The position numbers and the translations under genes were made by a program. Below, piece after piece: positions 48,601 to 63,600 of a stretch of 64,000 bases of DNA. Under the pieces are notes generated by a model. That model was given only the letters and a program-made list of their open reading frames with translations, was not told the origin of the DNA and did not search any database. Origin of the DNA: Lineus longissimus (lineage: Eukaryota; Nemertea; Pilidiophora; Heteronemertea; Lineidae); assembly GCF_910592395.1 (NCBI RefSeq), contig NC_088312.1:3038001-3102000 (forward strand). Reading direction: 5' to 3'. Position 1 is the stretch's first letter. The number at the start of each line of letters is the position of its first letter.

Positions 48601-51600
48601 AAGTAATCAAGACTACTGTATGAAGTCACCATGAGCTGTTCTTAATGAATTTTATCCTTGGGATATGGCACAACATAACTCAACCACAAGAAATGGACTT
48701 ATAATGACATCAACACGATTGCACGAGCTTTATACACAAGATTGCACAGCAGATTCAGCCAAGAAATACACCCATGCATCCAATAGAATACTGAAGATTG
48801 TGGCCGAGCATCAACCAAAAGACACTGGCTCATACTTTCATTGGATCATACCTAACATAAGATCATACCTGACAAAAGTGCCGACAGTGAATCTAGTTCC
48901 ACATTTAGCCACAAGATGCCACAGCATATTCAACCAAGAGAAAATTTATTAACGACGCGACAACAAGAACAAATGGGCCCAGCCGGTTTGCACTAAGAAT
49001 TCTAAAACACATGTCTGAGATGGTTCCTTGGATCAATGAAAAGCAATTACGGAAAGGAAACTTTATGAATTAGGCATGCAGACTTTTAATCAACGAAAAC
49101 CAAATACAGAATAAAGGCAAATCCAGCAACGGGAAGCGTGAACTCAAGTTCGAGAAGTATAAATAACCATGCATGCAAATTAAGACATCTTGAGTTGAGC
49201 GAGATATGGCAATTTATCATTCCAATTAACTCTGGATGATTTGAAACTGAAATGCATATCATATTTTGCTTGTCTAAGAATATCCTCCGAAAATGCATCT
49301 GTGGTGGAATATCATCTCAGTTCCTGAACTGCACACTTAAACATGCATTGACTTGAATATGTTGAACAGTCAGTGATAAGACCAGTACAAAAGTGACAGG
49401 GACTTGGCGGAGCACCCGTCAGTGACAAGATGAAGGAGTTGCAGTAGACATCAGCATGTACCAGATGAAAATTGACACCATATGATAGGAAAGTTTTGAA
49501 TAAATGGTACTGATGGTAGGCATTCACTTTGCCCCCTTCCCGATGCTGATATGCTTGCAACTCCTTTACCTCATCCCCATCAACACCTAACCATCCCTAC
49601 CTGTTCTAAAAGCTGCCGTAATCTTTGTAACTGCGCCTCAAGCTGTCGATTGTGATCTTCTAGTATTCCCATCCTCGCTTCTAACCGGCCCTTGTGCTGC
49701 CGGAGGAGTTTGGCCTCGGCGATCATCTCAGCGTCTCGACTTGAGACCTCGGCATCACTTTCTGAATGGACATAGCTCTCATCCTCGCCGTCTTGACGCG
49801 CTTGACGTAATCTATCATATTCTGCCTGTAGCGTCCTGGAATAACAAACATCACCAACACCAGTTTTAGCTCAAGCAAGGAGATCCTTCAGGCTTTCCAG
49901 GTGGCCAAGATCATCGCCAGTGTAGTGATGGTCACAAACACATTTGGTAGTGCCTTGTGACTATTACCCCAGCTAAAGACCGACGTCTTAAACCAGACAT
50001 ACATGTAGACAATTGCAACTGGGAAAACGCGTTTCTCTTCGACATAGTTAAACTGAGGCTAGAGAGAGTAGTGTCTCCAAAGCCTCACTGAAAAGACACA
50101 ACTTCGTCACGGTCACAGTTAATGAGGTGCAGATACAGTTCTATGGGAGCGCTCACCTGTTTTCTTCCTCCAAGTCTTTTATCATCGCCTCGAGCTCTCC
50201 TCTCTGCTCCGTGTCTATGGCAAGCATTATCTGCATGGGACTCTTTAACTGCAAGAGGCAGGAACAATAACCTAAGTCAGCATCTTTTTATTATCTTCAT
50301 GTCATCAAGTAAACTATTACCCTCTCATGGCTAGTCAGAATTAACCTGAGCTTCTCCAGAGAACTCACATAAAGGACTGAACGCACTACGCCAGTCATTC
50401 CAGACATCTTTTATGGATCAAAACAAGAACTATCAAAGCAAGAGGACCAATGGTTCCTATAAAGCCGCTCTTGCTCTTTGATAGATGGCAAAGGAGAACT
50501 CGTAAAAAGCATGATTTTGATGGAGATGGATGACTTACTGTATGTGGCACTACATCCCCACTTAAACTCTGGCAATACTGAGCTATAAGGTTATGTTCAT
50601 CTTCCCTGGAAATGAAAGAGACAAATATAAGTACATGACAATGCATCATGTAACTTGATAGAAGTCTCAACAGAAATCTCCAATCCTGTCTCGCTCCCAA
50701 GTGGGGACAGAGTAACATAACATGACTTCTTGGGTTTTTTTTGTTTTTTGTTTTTTATATTTTTTTTTTATATATAAAAAAACAAACAAAAAACAAAACA
50801 TGACTTCTTGTTGCTTTCTTGTTAACTGCAAACATTTGGTCTGAGGAACCTATTTCTTTCCCATCTATTTTGTGTTCTCAAACTGTTGTTCAGATTGATT
50901 ATCGGATACTCACGAATCTGGTGTTGAACTCAGCTGTCGCTGTTCAACCTCTGCTAATCTGAAAAGATAGAATGAACTGATCGATTACACAATGTGAGAA
51001 TTTCATATATGTCTAATCATGGATGCCATTTGTACATTGGCATCCAGATGTTTCCACAACCAAAGGGTATGGCTGGGTCAACGCTCCCCATGCATCCAAA
51101 ATCATTAGAGGGTCACAGCAAGTATCACATGACCTGTTGTGCCACACTTGGCACCTTCTCCTCGCCATGAATAATGATCAAATGATTAATGAAGTGGGGA
51201 CCGTCTTCAGGGAGGTGAACAAATTGCTTCAGTCATTACAAAGCGAGTACACGCCGGTAACCAATGGCCCAAGATAAAATAACCACATCTTGGGCTATCC
51301 GAGATAACTGAGTTCAGGCCAATTGGGACTTTGGGGGAATAAACTGAACAATACCCGTTGATGTCTGAAGCCAAATGTCGATACCGTTGTGAATATATCG
51401 TAGACATATTGTCGGAATGTTCCCACTGGGTGGGTTTAATTTGCTCAAACCAAATTGGTAGGTGGAATTTTAAGCTGACCGAGACTGATTTTCTAACTTG
51501 CCGATGGCAGCTTTCAGCCAACAAACGCTCTCGGCAAACACCAATAATTGGATTGAAATTCTTGGAGCATAGTTCCTTCATTGACACAAAGAGGGCAGCA

Positions 51601-54600
51601 ACACTGATTTATTGGTAATATCGTGACAAAAAACATTGACATCCAAGGCTACAGTTTTCTACATAAGGTCATCTAGTCACCACAGCTGATGTTAATATTC
51701 AAATCAAAAGAATATCTTTGTGTTAAAATACCACATCAAATGATTTCTTCGCAAAATTGGATGAAGGGTCAACAACATGGGTGTTCTTACCTTGTTGCAT
51801 AGAGTTCAAGTCGAGAGTGCATATCATGGGTTGCATTATTATGATGTTGTGGACTAGGGGCGGGGCTGCAAAGAGAGAAACAAAGACATAAGGTCATGCA
51901 ACTGATTGAACAAGCAACAAAGGTTTACCCCATTCTCTGAGTCAGGGGCGCACTGGATCAAATCTGAAAATGAGAGGGAAGGACGTAGTGGTTATAAGCA
52001 TATTGCTCAGCTGAATGAGCCAAGCCCAGATATCCCAATGGGGTACTTCTTGGGTCTACAACAGATATGACTACAACAGCCTCTCTCTTGACCCATTTCC
52101 ACAATCAATCAAAAGAGAAACTGATCAGATTCCAAAATACATCGTATGATAATTAGAGCAAGAAGGATCTCCTGTCATACTAAATCTCGTTACAGGGCTC
52201 TAGCTGATGTTCTTACAGTTTCCCAATTCAATTATCAACGTCGGATTGATTTATTGTCAAAATCTGAATAACATGACATGGCAATGGCATATCCATTATG
52301 TGAATATTGGGCTAAAAGATCCGTTATGTTAAAATCGAATATTGAAATATGATATTCAATTTTTATTGAGTTTCCTTCATTTTCCAATCAACCTCTATGT
52401 TCTCTCAATCAGTCTCACATACACCACATTAAATAGAGCCTTAGAATAAAGGAGTGTCATATTGAAACATCCAAATACACACAGAGACATTCTGTATTAA
52501 CTGGTCAAATCTCATCTGCTGCCAGGCAGCAAATGGGTTTTGTAATTCCCAAAAGTATTTTTATTGAACCGTGGTGCAGAACAAGTGGTATCAGGTAGCC
52601 TGTCTTGTAAGAACATTGTGCAGAGCAGAAGTTACAGCAGCAAACCATTGGCTGAGGGCTCAGCTGAAATCACACCAGTGTACTATCTGACTAAGGGCTG
52701 AGCAGAAGTTACACCAGCTTACCATCAATCCCAACTTAGAATAGTCAAGCTGATAGTCACCAACACACAACATTTTTGTACCATTAAGGGCCATCATCAG
52801 CCACACAAGAGTTTCTATAGCAAGCATTTAGTTGCACAATTCCCCAAGGGTAACTGGTAATTTCACGCAACAATAGGCTAGTTGCAGTAACCAGCCATGA
52901 TTATTCCCTTTATGGCATCCTGCTTATCAAAAGTTACCAATGATTTGTCTCATGGAAAATTTGTCTCCACGGAATACTGGTGACTGTTTTTTGGCTACAT
53001 TCAATCTTGGTGGAAAATTGGGTAGGCAGAGATTTACAGCAACTTGGGATGTGATAACATGGTATGCCTCGATGTTGAGGATGTAATCTGGCACCAATAC
53101 TGCCAGTGGGTATGAATTCCGTACTGGATGTTGCGGATGTATAACATATTGAGGGATGGTTTACACTGTTGACTATGCATTACTTTTATCATACTTTTTC
53201 ATCCATTATGACTTAGGTACATAACTCGAAGGAACATGACCTCTTGTTGTCTATTTTGCTTATATCTTGCTGATCATAAGTCAGCTTGACTCGAACCAAG
53301 AGGGATGAAAGAGAATAAAGTTCTACACGCAGTAAATGGGTTTTGGCACACCTTCTAGTGGCTGGCACCCTTTTGTAGAAAACCTTTCAGGCTTAAAAGG
53401 AAGGCAACTGACTGTGACAGCGGAGACTTTGTTGCATATCAAAGTGTCCTCCCAGTAGATTACAAATCCCTGTAATATCCTTGATGACAGACTTCAGCAT
53501 TATGCTTAACTTGATATTTGAACTTAACTTCAACTTGTAAAGCCTCTTAGGTTTCTCTTAAACATCTAGTGGTTCGCAATATTTATTAATATGCACTGGG
53601 AGACATAGGATAGGAGAACTGACTTATTCATTTTGGTCACGCTTTCCTTGAACATAACTCACGCTGTTGTTAATGAAGTACAAGACAAGAAATCACTAGG
53701 ATAGTCATATTATGGATATTCCACACAGCATACCAAGTCAAACAGTTGTACTTGCCTCTCTGAACAACTGACTAAGCTCTTTCTATCTATGTTCTGGTAA
53801 TAAGATATAGCAATGGCAGTTCCTTGGCACAAATGATCCGCCAATGTTGCCATAACATATAACAAGACTCCAGAGAATAACACCAATCACAATATTTGCT
53901 GAAGACCACCATGGGACCTATGTTATGAGAAAGCAATATCAAATGTATTGTCAAGGCCACAAAGTTAGGCTTGCTTCATTTAACAGTATTTATATTGGGA
54001 TCTTGATTCAGTTAGGACCCATCTTGAATTCAATTGTTCCCAGAGGCGAGTTCTTCATCTGAAGCCAAAGGAAAGATTTCAAGGCTGCCGTCGCTAGACT
54101 CTGGAAGAATATCACCGATAAGTCATCAAAGCCAATATTTGTTGAGGCTTACCCTGTATGTGCTGGGACTTTTATCTGAGCCGCCGACTTCCTAATAAAA
54201 CTAGAGCCAATTTACAATATCATCAATGAAGATATAGAACAGTTTCGTATTGCCCCACAAATACAAAAGGTGTGTTCAAACATACATGTGGGTAGAAAAA
54301 TCTCAAGTTTTGATCATAATTCCATAACAGGGGCACTCCCAAGAGACGGCTCAGCAAAGCAAATCCTGACTTGAGCAACGATACGTAGGAGCGGCTTATT
54401 GATGACGAAAAGAAGAGTGCTATTAGGAGGCAAAACAGCCGACTGAGACATAATCTCAGCAGATACCAACAACTTTCACAAAGGAGTGGGAATCTATCAA
54501 CCAATGGATACAAATCCTGTTAAAAACTACCTCCGAAACATGTATAACTTCTTTTCACAGTCTGAAAACCGTCAAAACATGTATCGCTCCTTTGATATCC

Positions 54601-57600
54601 TGATACCTAGAAGCGATTTCGTCTTCAGTGAAGCTTGAACCTTGGAGTCTGTAAACATGTCCCTGTCGTGATCTTTGAGATTTTAGGTGTCAATCTTGGA
54701 AACATGGATTCTTTTGCAACTGATAGCAATATTGAAGAACTTCCAACTAAAAATTCCTGGGTACTGACAGCCTGAAGCCGAGTGCGCTATGGCAACTGAT
54801 CTTTCTGACGTCAATGCCAGCAAAAAAAAGAAGACGAATGGTACACCGCCCACAGAATGAGCGAAACCATTGATATCAGACTTACTTAGGCTACTTACCT
54901 CCAAATATTTTCTTATAACTGGTTCATCAGTAAAGATTACATCCACACAACTAACAGTGGGCCCGGTTATTGATATTGGCATCAAAGAACAAGCCCCCAG
55001 GCTCTCAACAGAACGTGCAAATGACAACATGCCAAAACCACAAAAAGAAAATCAGCCAAGTTCTCATATAGGCTTTTACGCCTTGGCCACCAATCCCCGC
55101 TAATCAAAAACCTATAATTCTGCTGCTGCCGGCACCATTTATGATCTCTCCATAATTGTACCAAAATAATTCCACGGTTTGAACACACTTGCTGATGAAA
55201 AATACAGCAGAGTCACGTCTGCTGACAGCTTTCGCCAACATTACACGCCATTTTTACTTTTTTGTCTATCTACTTAGCAAAACTGACAGGAGTATTTATT
55301 GACATTGGCTAATGGTTTCACTGTTATACCATGGGTCCACAGAACATCACCGATTCATAGGAAACAGTCACGTGATTGCAGAGGCTGATTTCACTGGATG
55401 TTGATCAGTTATGAAAATATAATTAGCATCCGCAAACAAGCAATTTTTGTTGCGGCAAGCTGCAATCATATTTGCATGCGACAAAAAGCTCTGATGTCCT
55501 AGAATACTCAGAATGGTTGCCACTCTTCAACATTTACCATGTTTACTAGATATTCATGAACCCTCCTTCATCATGAAAACTGGCGTGCCAATCAAGTGCC
55601 AAACACTTCCGACACGAATGATTTCATTTGCATATATTTCGTTCCACAAATTCCATGTCTTAAGCCTCTCACACTTAATGAATCCACTTTTCTCAATCTC
55701 CAGACTAAAGGCCACACAAACTATTGGGAATTTCAAGTAGTCTTGTGTTCATAATGACAAATATTGGAAAAACTTCAATACAAGTATGTGGACCAAAGAA
55801 AATATTAATTGATCCAGGTGCATAAATCAGAATGGGTGATACCCATAACCTTTCATCTGTCCTTAGAGATGTTGCATTAGACATGCTAGACAGTTCCAGA
55901 AAAAAAGCAGAAATCTCAAATATCAGAGGGAAGCAATACAATGACAGCACACCATTGACAGCATACCTTTGACACCAGAACATTAAACTCAAAGAACCTC
56001 AAATTTCCAATCCTGATGTTTTGAAAGGATTGTGGCGCCCCTCTCCGATCCAAGAAGGGGAGGTGAGCAATCTTTAGCACTAGCATTGGGCAACCTATGA
56101 GGGAAATTTACCCCAGCCAATCTTTCAGGGGTTGATCATGCCAGCTAGCTGGTAGCAACGATATGTCTCATTGATTTGATCCATCCCTACCTTTATACAA
56201 AGACGCGCTCTTCAAAACTGAACATACAAACATGGCAAGAAGCCGACAGGAGGCGAATTGGACTTACCAGAAAAACCACACCAGCAAAACAAGAGGAATT
56301 TCAAACATCACGGCTAGAAAAGCCACCACTCTTCCAAGGATTGTCAGAAAATGATCCATCTTAATGTCCTGGCAGTCCTGGCAGTCACCATCTATCATGA
56401 GGCATTGGTCGCCCAGCCATGAGTCATACTGTCTGCTAGAATTCATTGCCACTGCTTGGACCTGTTGAGTTGGTTTATGGATGAAGTCACTTGTGATTTG
56501 ATTTATACTTACTGATGATAACTCATCACATTTGTTGGAGTACAGCAGCAGGATTAAAGTAACAGTACACCAGGGGCAAAATTAGGACACATTAGCTGAG
56601 TCAGCAGTTATGATTGACTTCCTCAGTATAAGTTGACCAATTTGCTAGTGAAGGGGAAAGGGTTCTAGTTAGAATGCTAATCTGATGGGAAGGCAGTTCA
56701 TATCGACAGGCAGAACAATACAACTTGTGCCTAAACCAAATGAATGTCAAGGTTACATCCACACATGATTGTCAATGTCAAGGTGACTTCCACGAATGAA
56801 TGTCAAGGTGACATCCACAAATGAATGCCAAGGTGTCATCAAGTTGACAATCCACTGGTAGACGAGTGCCAAAATAGAGTCTGGGGTAACCTTTGAATAC
56901 ATTGTAGTTTTGACTGACACATACCTTGAGCCTACCAAAACAGTGATAATCAGCCTCGGTCCAACTCAATGACAGAAAAGATAATGTTGTATTAGAAAAA
57001 AAATATAAGTCATTGCCAACACTTTGCCAAAATAGACAAGAAGGTCAGGGTCAACCTGAATTCTAATGGAGTGCATAATTGTAAACTGAAAATTGATACA
57101 TAGCCTACCTTGAGCCTGCCACTAAGGTAATCCGCTCCTTTGGCACTACATCTGCCAGACTGTGACTGCTGTCAGAGGCCTGACACAGGATACCCCCCAT
57201 TACCATGTTCGCCAAGCACCAGGACAATGTGCCAAGCACAGGGGATAGACGAGGAATACTTGTTGCTATTGAGTAGCACTGGTTTTCACATTCATGCCAG
57301 CAATCGTCGTCAGAGCCATGCGCAATATGGACGCTACCATTAGCAACGCTAGGGGAGACTGTGGTAATCTATTACTCGGGCCGCAATGATAAAACCGATA
57401 CGACGATTGGATATGGCAAGTCTGGCATGGGTTCAGAAAATATTTGCATTAGCTCTGATAGCTAAATGACATGATTCAGTGACATATTGACGCCAGCGGT
57501 ATCTACTAATCATGGAACAAAAGCTTAAAACATAAAACTTCACAATTAGCAAAACCCTACCCAATCAAAGAACTAACCATCTGGTAGATTTTTTTCTTCA

Positions 57601-60600
57601 AATTTGATATTGAAGGCAGCATTCGACCAACATAAAGAAAGATACTGATGTGTTCAAAACTATGCCTCAGTCAATTATTCATGTGAAACCATGGACTTGA
57701 CACACCAAGAAATCGAGGTTGAATCTGAGAGCTCTGGAGGGGGCTTGAGACGAGGAATCTGCTCTACACTGAGACAGAGACTTCTTAGCAACCTATCTTT
57801 TAGAGACCTGATGGTGTAAGTGATATGATTTGAATTACATATGAAATTTTTTTCACAGTGTATCAAATTTGCAGCGAAATTACTCCAGAAATATTAGGTA
57901 ACACAAGCGTAGGTCACAAAACCATTTTGTCATGAATTTTTAATTTGTGTACGGATTAGAGATTCATTCCACCCACACGCCAATACTGAGGTGGTCACAG
58001 ATGCATCAACCTGGAGTCAGATGAACTCTAACTGCCTTCGCACTGCCCACAAGATCCCAATTATTTCTCTATATCAACAGGTTTATAGCTAGCTAGAACA
58101 TCAGGATAAATAATTAAGTGCTAAATGGCACTTCCTGGTGTAGAATATTACAATTGAGGATGTTCAATATGTTCAAGGTAGGACTTGGGGACACAGCAGA
58201 ATCCTGCCGGGCTAAAAAGGCTGGGCATCTACATAGCTAGTTTTCATTAGTCATAATAGGGACATGAACATTGCTTTTGGATACAATTAGCACTAATTCA
58301 CCAAGTTCCCTGTGAAACAATTTTACCTGCTTCGCTGAGCATACAGATAGGTTGCAACAAATCATGGATAATGTTATTGATCACATCCACACCACTTTGG
58401 GAGGAGAGATGGCACATGCCTTGTGGTAACAATTTAGGCAGCCAATGGCATGGAGCCTTGTCAGGAACTAGGTCACTTTTTGTTGTCCTTCGAACCGGAT
58501 TCAGCAAGAATGCCGCAGAACCAAAGCAAAATGGCAAAACTTACACCACACCACTTGGGAACACTTGGTATTTCCACCATAAAATTGAAAAATCACACAC
58601 AATATCAACAGACTTTGTCTTAAATTCCTCAACAAAAGATGATAGCTTGCAACATGTTTGACAAAGGGATGATAACCTCACATGTCTCCTTTTGGCAACA
58701 AAGGTTTGGAAATTATAGGTGCTGTTCATCTAAGGGACATTGCCTTTATTTGTGATGAGTGGGCAAACCGTTATCATCAGGACCTACCTGTTGATAGGAG
58801 GGTTGTCCAGGGAAACGATACACCCATTATCAGTGCTGAGAACAATGCGAATCATTAACTCCATCACAAAATCGAGAGTAAATTTCACCAATCAAGACAA
58901 CTGATCTTCAGTCTAAGGTTTCCAAATCTGAATCCCCCTAGATCGGATGCTCAAATGATCTGAAATTGTATGCCTAGATAGGGCTCGGAAATGATTTTGA
59001 AAAGGAAATATCTTCTGAGATTATTGAGGTTTCCATGGTTAGTTTCCATAGCTTGTAATCGGAACAGGGATATGAGTGGCTGAGGTTACACCAAAGAAGG
59101 ACCCTGTGGCATGACATGGTATTCGAAGGTAAGAGGATTGAACACACCTCGTGCTCAAAAACAATGTTTGGCTTGTCAGCTTGAAGGAATCTCTTCCTTG
59201 ATGTTATCGACTGTGATATAAGAAAGAGGCTCAAAATGATCTTGAAGAATGGGATGAAGAGATTACCTACTTGGTCATGGTTTCTTCTCAACTAAAGTTT
59301 GCAGCTTGACTTGAAGCACATGATACAATGAATCAACAGAAACACTTGTGTCATAGTTTGAACAATATACCCTTTGAACAGAAATTAGTTTCATCATCAA
59401 AGCAACTGCAAGTGCAAACTCCTGATCCTTAAAGATGAAAAAGAACCAATGATGCCAAGACATTACTTTTTACCAGAACTTCAAGGGATTACCAAGCCAA
59501 GGATCTTCGCCAGTGTTCTTATTACCAATAGATGACGCTTTCCTTGTTGTCAAACAGCAGAACTTAGACATCAATCAAATGACACACAGTGTAATCGTCT
59601 TGCTCAAGGGAACATAGCTTCCTCACTTTCAATCAAGAGTCGCTTACAGCAAATGACAGTTGACTTTGAGTCGTGCGAACACGCCAACGCCGTAGCTCAT
59701 CAAAGTCACCAGAAACTCACACATCACTGGTTCATATAAAGTCAGTATAAGTACCGCTAGCGATTTCCTCGATGCCTGGTGATAGAACACATGTAAGTCA
59801 CCACCCCAATGAGCACACACATGCTCAAGTGGAAAACTCTAGTGTTCACGAACAACTTTATTGACCATGAGATAATAGAATCATGGTGGCTCAAGTCAAT
59901 TATGCATGGTCATCTAATGTCTAGTCTTCATAATGAAACAAGACAGCATCATAAAATTGGCACAGCGAGGAAAAGCTTGCATGTCAATTTGCCATCTAAT
60001 CAGGTGTTTTTTATCAAGAGATGGCTGCCTTATAGACAGCGTGCTCAAGAGGTTCTCTCTCAAGATGATCAACAACTGTTCCTTGAGACTGGGAAAGAAA
60101 TTCTTCTCATTTATGGTAACACTCTGATGTTCTTCATCTCTGTTGACACTCTAGAGTTCTTAGTCATCACATATGATAACAAAGGAAAGATTGAATTTCA
60201 CAAATTTCAAAACCAAACATGTTAAAGTTGCTTGCATCTCGAGATCACAGTGAGAAGACAAAGTCAAAAGCTTCTAAGAAAATGTTTACAAACCACAAAC
60301 CTTTGAAAGTAACAAGATGCTATGCTTCAAAACATAGTCTCATGCCTTGGAAACGAAATGAGGCAGGGACCAGAAAACTTCAAATGGATATACAATGTTT
60401 GAATTTCTCACCTGCTGTTTGAAGATATCATGATAATGAACGAGCTCGGGTACCATCGAAACAGTAATTGGAACTAGAATTTAATCAATATACTAGACCA
60501 GACTTGCTGGTACTGTTGGCTTAATCAAGCGACGAGTACCAGGAAGATGGCCAACAAATTGGTGAAAAGACACCAAATTGGCCATTATGGTCCAGTTGAT

Positions 60601-63600
60601 GAGGCTCCGTCATATAGGGGGAACATAAAAGGTTTCTAGCGATAAATTGTAGAATATCGGTAATTGTTACAAGACAAGACGCTTCATTAGAATAGAGAAC
60701 AACAGGCAAAATGTGGTGTATTTCAGACTCTTAAGAGCATGAATATATTTGCATAACAGGTTTGCATAAATAGGTGTAGTGAAAATCGTGCCTACGAAAT
60801 GAATTTCTGATGCAAGAAATCAAACAAAAAGAGCTCAAATGTGCACAAGCTAGAAAAAATATATTCACAATGCAAATCAGAATCTCGTTTTGATAAATAT
60901 AAACACTTTGAGACTGCAATATCACAGGCGTGAAGAGAAATCAATAGAAAAAAAAATTGCAAAAAAATATTTACTTTCTGCCTCGCACTCGGCATCTCCG
61001 TTCTGAGAATCTGCAAGCCAACGAAATCAAATGAAACACCAACATCACCAAAAAAAATTGTCCAATTATCACCAAAAATTCTGAAAGTATCAAACAAAAT
61101 ACACAAGAGGTTGGACTGGAATTGCTCTCGGTAAAAAACACTATTTGGGACATGACATGGATACAACCTCTTATTTGGATCCAATCGTGAGTACTTATTT
61201 CTTGTTAGGACGAACGCACTTTTGTAAATATGATTAGCTCAAAGATGACCTGGCTGATGTAGCAGGAACTGTTTTGTAATCTGGCCGATTCGCAAGCTCT
61301 CTTGATATTCAGTTTCACGATTATATTCATCCAGGAAACCTATACCTTGTAATATATTTGACCGAGATGTTCAAAGCTCCCAGAGAAAAAAACAGCGAAA
61401 ATTTAACTAGAGCAATATTTAATTGTATGAAATGCCTATCTCTACCAACGGACCAGAGATATGTTTCAAGGTATAAATATTGTTCTTTTATCTTTTCGTG
61501 ATAACTACCCAGACGCATAAAAACTATTGTCAACTAATCATCTATTGTAGAAGAATGGGTCCCTTGCTGATGGAATACCAACAAGTGCGAAATTAAAAAG
61601 TCATAAAACCCTCGATCTGTCTACAAACCTGGCATAAAAAATTCATATTTCATGGTTATTACCATAGGAAAACTTCTTGCATTGTGAAACATGAAAGGTA
61701 TTACTGCTTCAGCCATAAAATGGCAATAAACATGACAAACCAGAATATTTCTCCAATGATTGCGTTAACGCTTTTTATTTTCACAGATGGAGGGTGTCCA
61801 GCAAGCATTTGCATCCAAATTTATTGTCACTTTCCTTTAGCATAATAATGCACTGTATAGAAAAGAGATTGGACTACTCCCAATGTTCAACAGCTCGGAC
61901 TTAAAAGAAAATGACAATGAAAATGCCGACAGAACCAAGAGAAAGTTGGCACCAGTGCTCTCAATTTTCATAACTTCCATTTTTTTGTGCAAATCTAGGT
62001 GATTAAGGAAATCCACAAAAATAAAGCATCCGTGGAAATTTAATGGTTCACAGTGACGAGATAAACGAAATAACGAATGCTCCCTACCTTTCTAATGTGT
62101 CTCCTTCCAATACTGTCTGTACGGGTAAGTAACCTAACCGCGGATGCTTCTTGAAGTAGCGCTTCGACTTGAACTTGTTCTTCAGCACCTTGCTAAAGTC
62201 TCGCACGTCTTCGCCAGATGTTGTCTTTAACAGTAAACGAGATGAGAGAGAAAGGCCATAATAGATGGGGTTAAAGTTAGTAGCTAGGCTAGCCAAAGCA
62301 GCCTGTTAGCAGAAGCGCTGAAAGAAACCCGATCAGTTTGTGCAAAAATTCCATTTTTCATCTATTTGTTTATTACCCTACCGATCTCTACTGTAGGTGG
62401 TCATTTTAGGGTACAGGTAATAGTAACTGGAACATGATTGGTGAATCAAGGAGATGAGGTCTGATGTCTTAGGCTTTTTTTTATCTAAAAACTACTATTT
62501 CTGTTCATATATTCCAAAATGTCACTCCAACCCTTGTGTCAACAGGTTTGCCCCTCATATTGGAGATCTCTCAATACAGCATTATCATAGACTAACCCTG
62601 CTACCTTAGTATTCCTTGTTGCCATGGAAACCTCATATCTCACCATAGCAACAGGTGATTTACTATGCGTGCATGATTAAGAGATGGGCAAAAGATTGGG
62701 ATCGATCTGCCAGCAGTGATATGACTGATATTGGTTTTACCACTGATGCTTTTTTACCATCTTATGATGAGGAAGATTTCATATCATTTCTTATCAAAGA
62801 ATGGTTGAGCACCTTTTAGGGCTTAGATTTGTTCAACATACCACAAAAGAATTCCCAAAAGTAAAATTTATCTAAGATCAACCTGTTGTTAACCACCCCA
62901 TGCCACCTGAAACAGTTCACACTACATGATAGATTAAGCTAACCCACAAAAAACAACCTCAATGTAGGTGTTGACCTCATGTCCATGGCGCCTCGAGACC
63001 CACCGAGTTCCTTATTTTTCAACACGTGAAGATTGAGATAGTCACCATGTCCATGGACAACTCCCACCTCTGTCTCTCACATACAAAATGGACGAATCCA
63101 CCCAGAAAATCCTTCGACCATTCGCTATGGACCAAATACATGCACAGCTCTTACTGTCATAGTTTTGCATTGAGATCAAGCTTTTTACACGCCCTAGATA
63201 TTGCACACTACAAGGCAGTCAATGCTACCACAAGCAGGGCTGAGGGCTGAAGGTTAGGTGATAGACTAAAAGTGCAATGAAAAAATTCACCTCTGAAAGA
63301 TGAAATATTTTTTAAGTCCACATATCATCATTTTTGGACTTTGAAATTTTTCTGAATTTTGAGATGAAAAAATATTTGAAGTCCATGGTAAATCTGAATT
63401 CATTATGGTAAATCATCATTTCACCAAGATGAATTGGGATTCATTTTCGTAAGGGTAACTGGGTAGGGCAGTGCAATGGTCAATAAAACTACCCCACCTC
63501 ATAACTGTTAACTAAGAATTGAGGCTGATGGTTCCATCTTGTGTCAAACACTGAAATCAACCAGTCTGTACTAAGGACTGAAAGCACTCTCAACAAAAGG

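Larger units (their letters stand above)
51866..62087 (-). other. 10-kb intron of the dystrophin-like gene
   Basis: It separates the exon ending LEGDTLE.. from the exon beginning [10 protein letters not shown]. Entry and exit phase are both 2, so any inserted exon must be a multiple of three. Three candidate cassettes (58788-58835, 57109-57168, 56932-56961) and two minisatellites (52620-52735, 56739-56845) lie in it. The long plus-strand frame at 59809-60225 has no recognisable domain. Confidence 0.6.

Noticed and set aside
48665-48952. 95-codon plus-strand frame in a dystrophin intron
   Set aside because: It contains a 30-base near repeat (CACAAGATTGCACAGCAGAT and CACAAGATGCCACAGCATAT) that explains the apparent structure; no domain is seen.
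59809-60225. 138-codon plus-strand frame inside the 10-kb dystrophin intron
   Set aside because: No recognisable domain, no signal peptide, no promoter seen, and the text does not resemble a known family. A chance frame is likelier than a nested gene.
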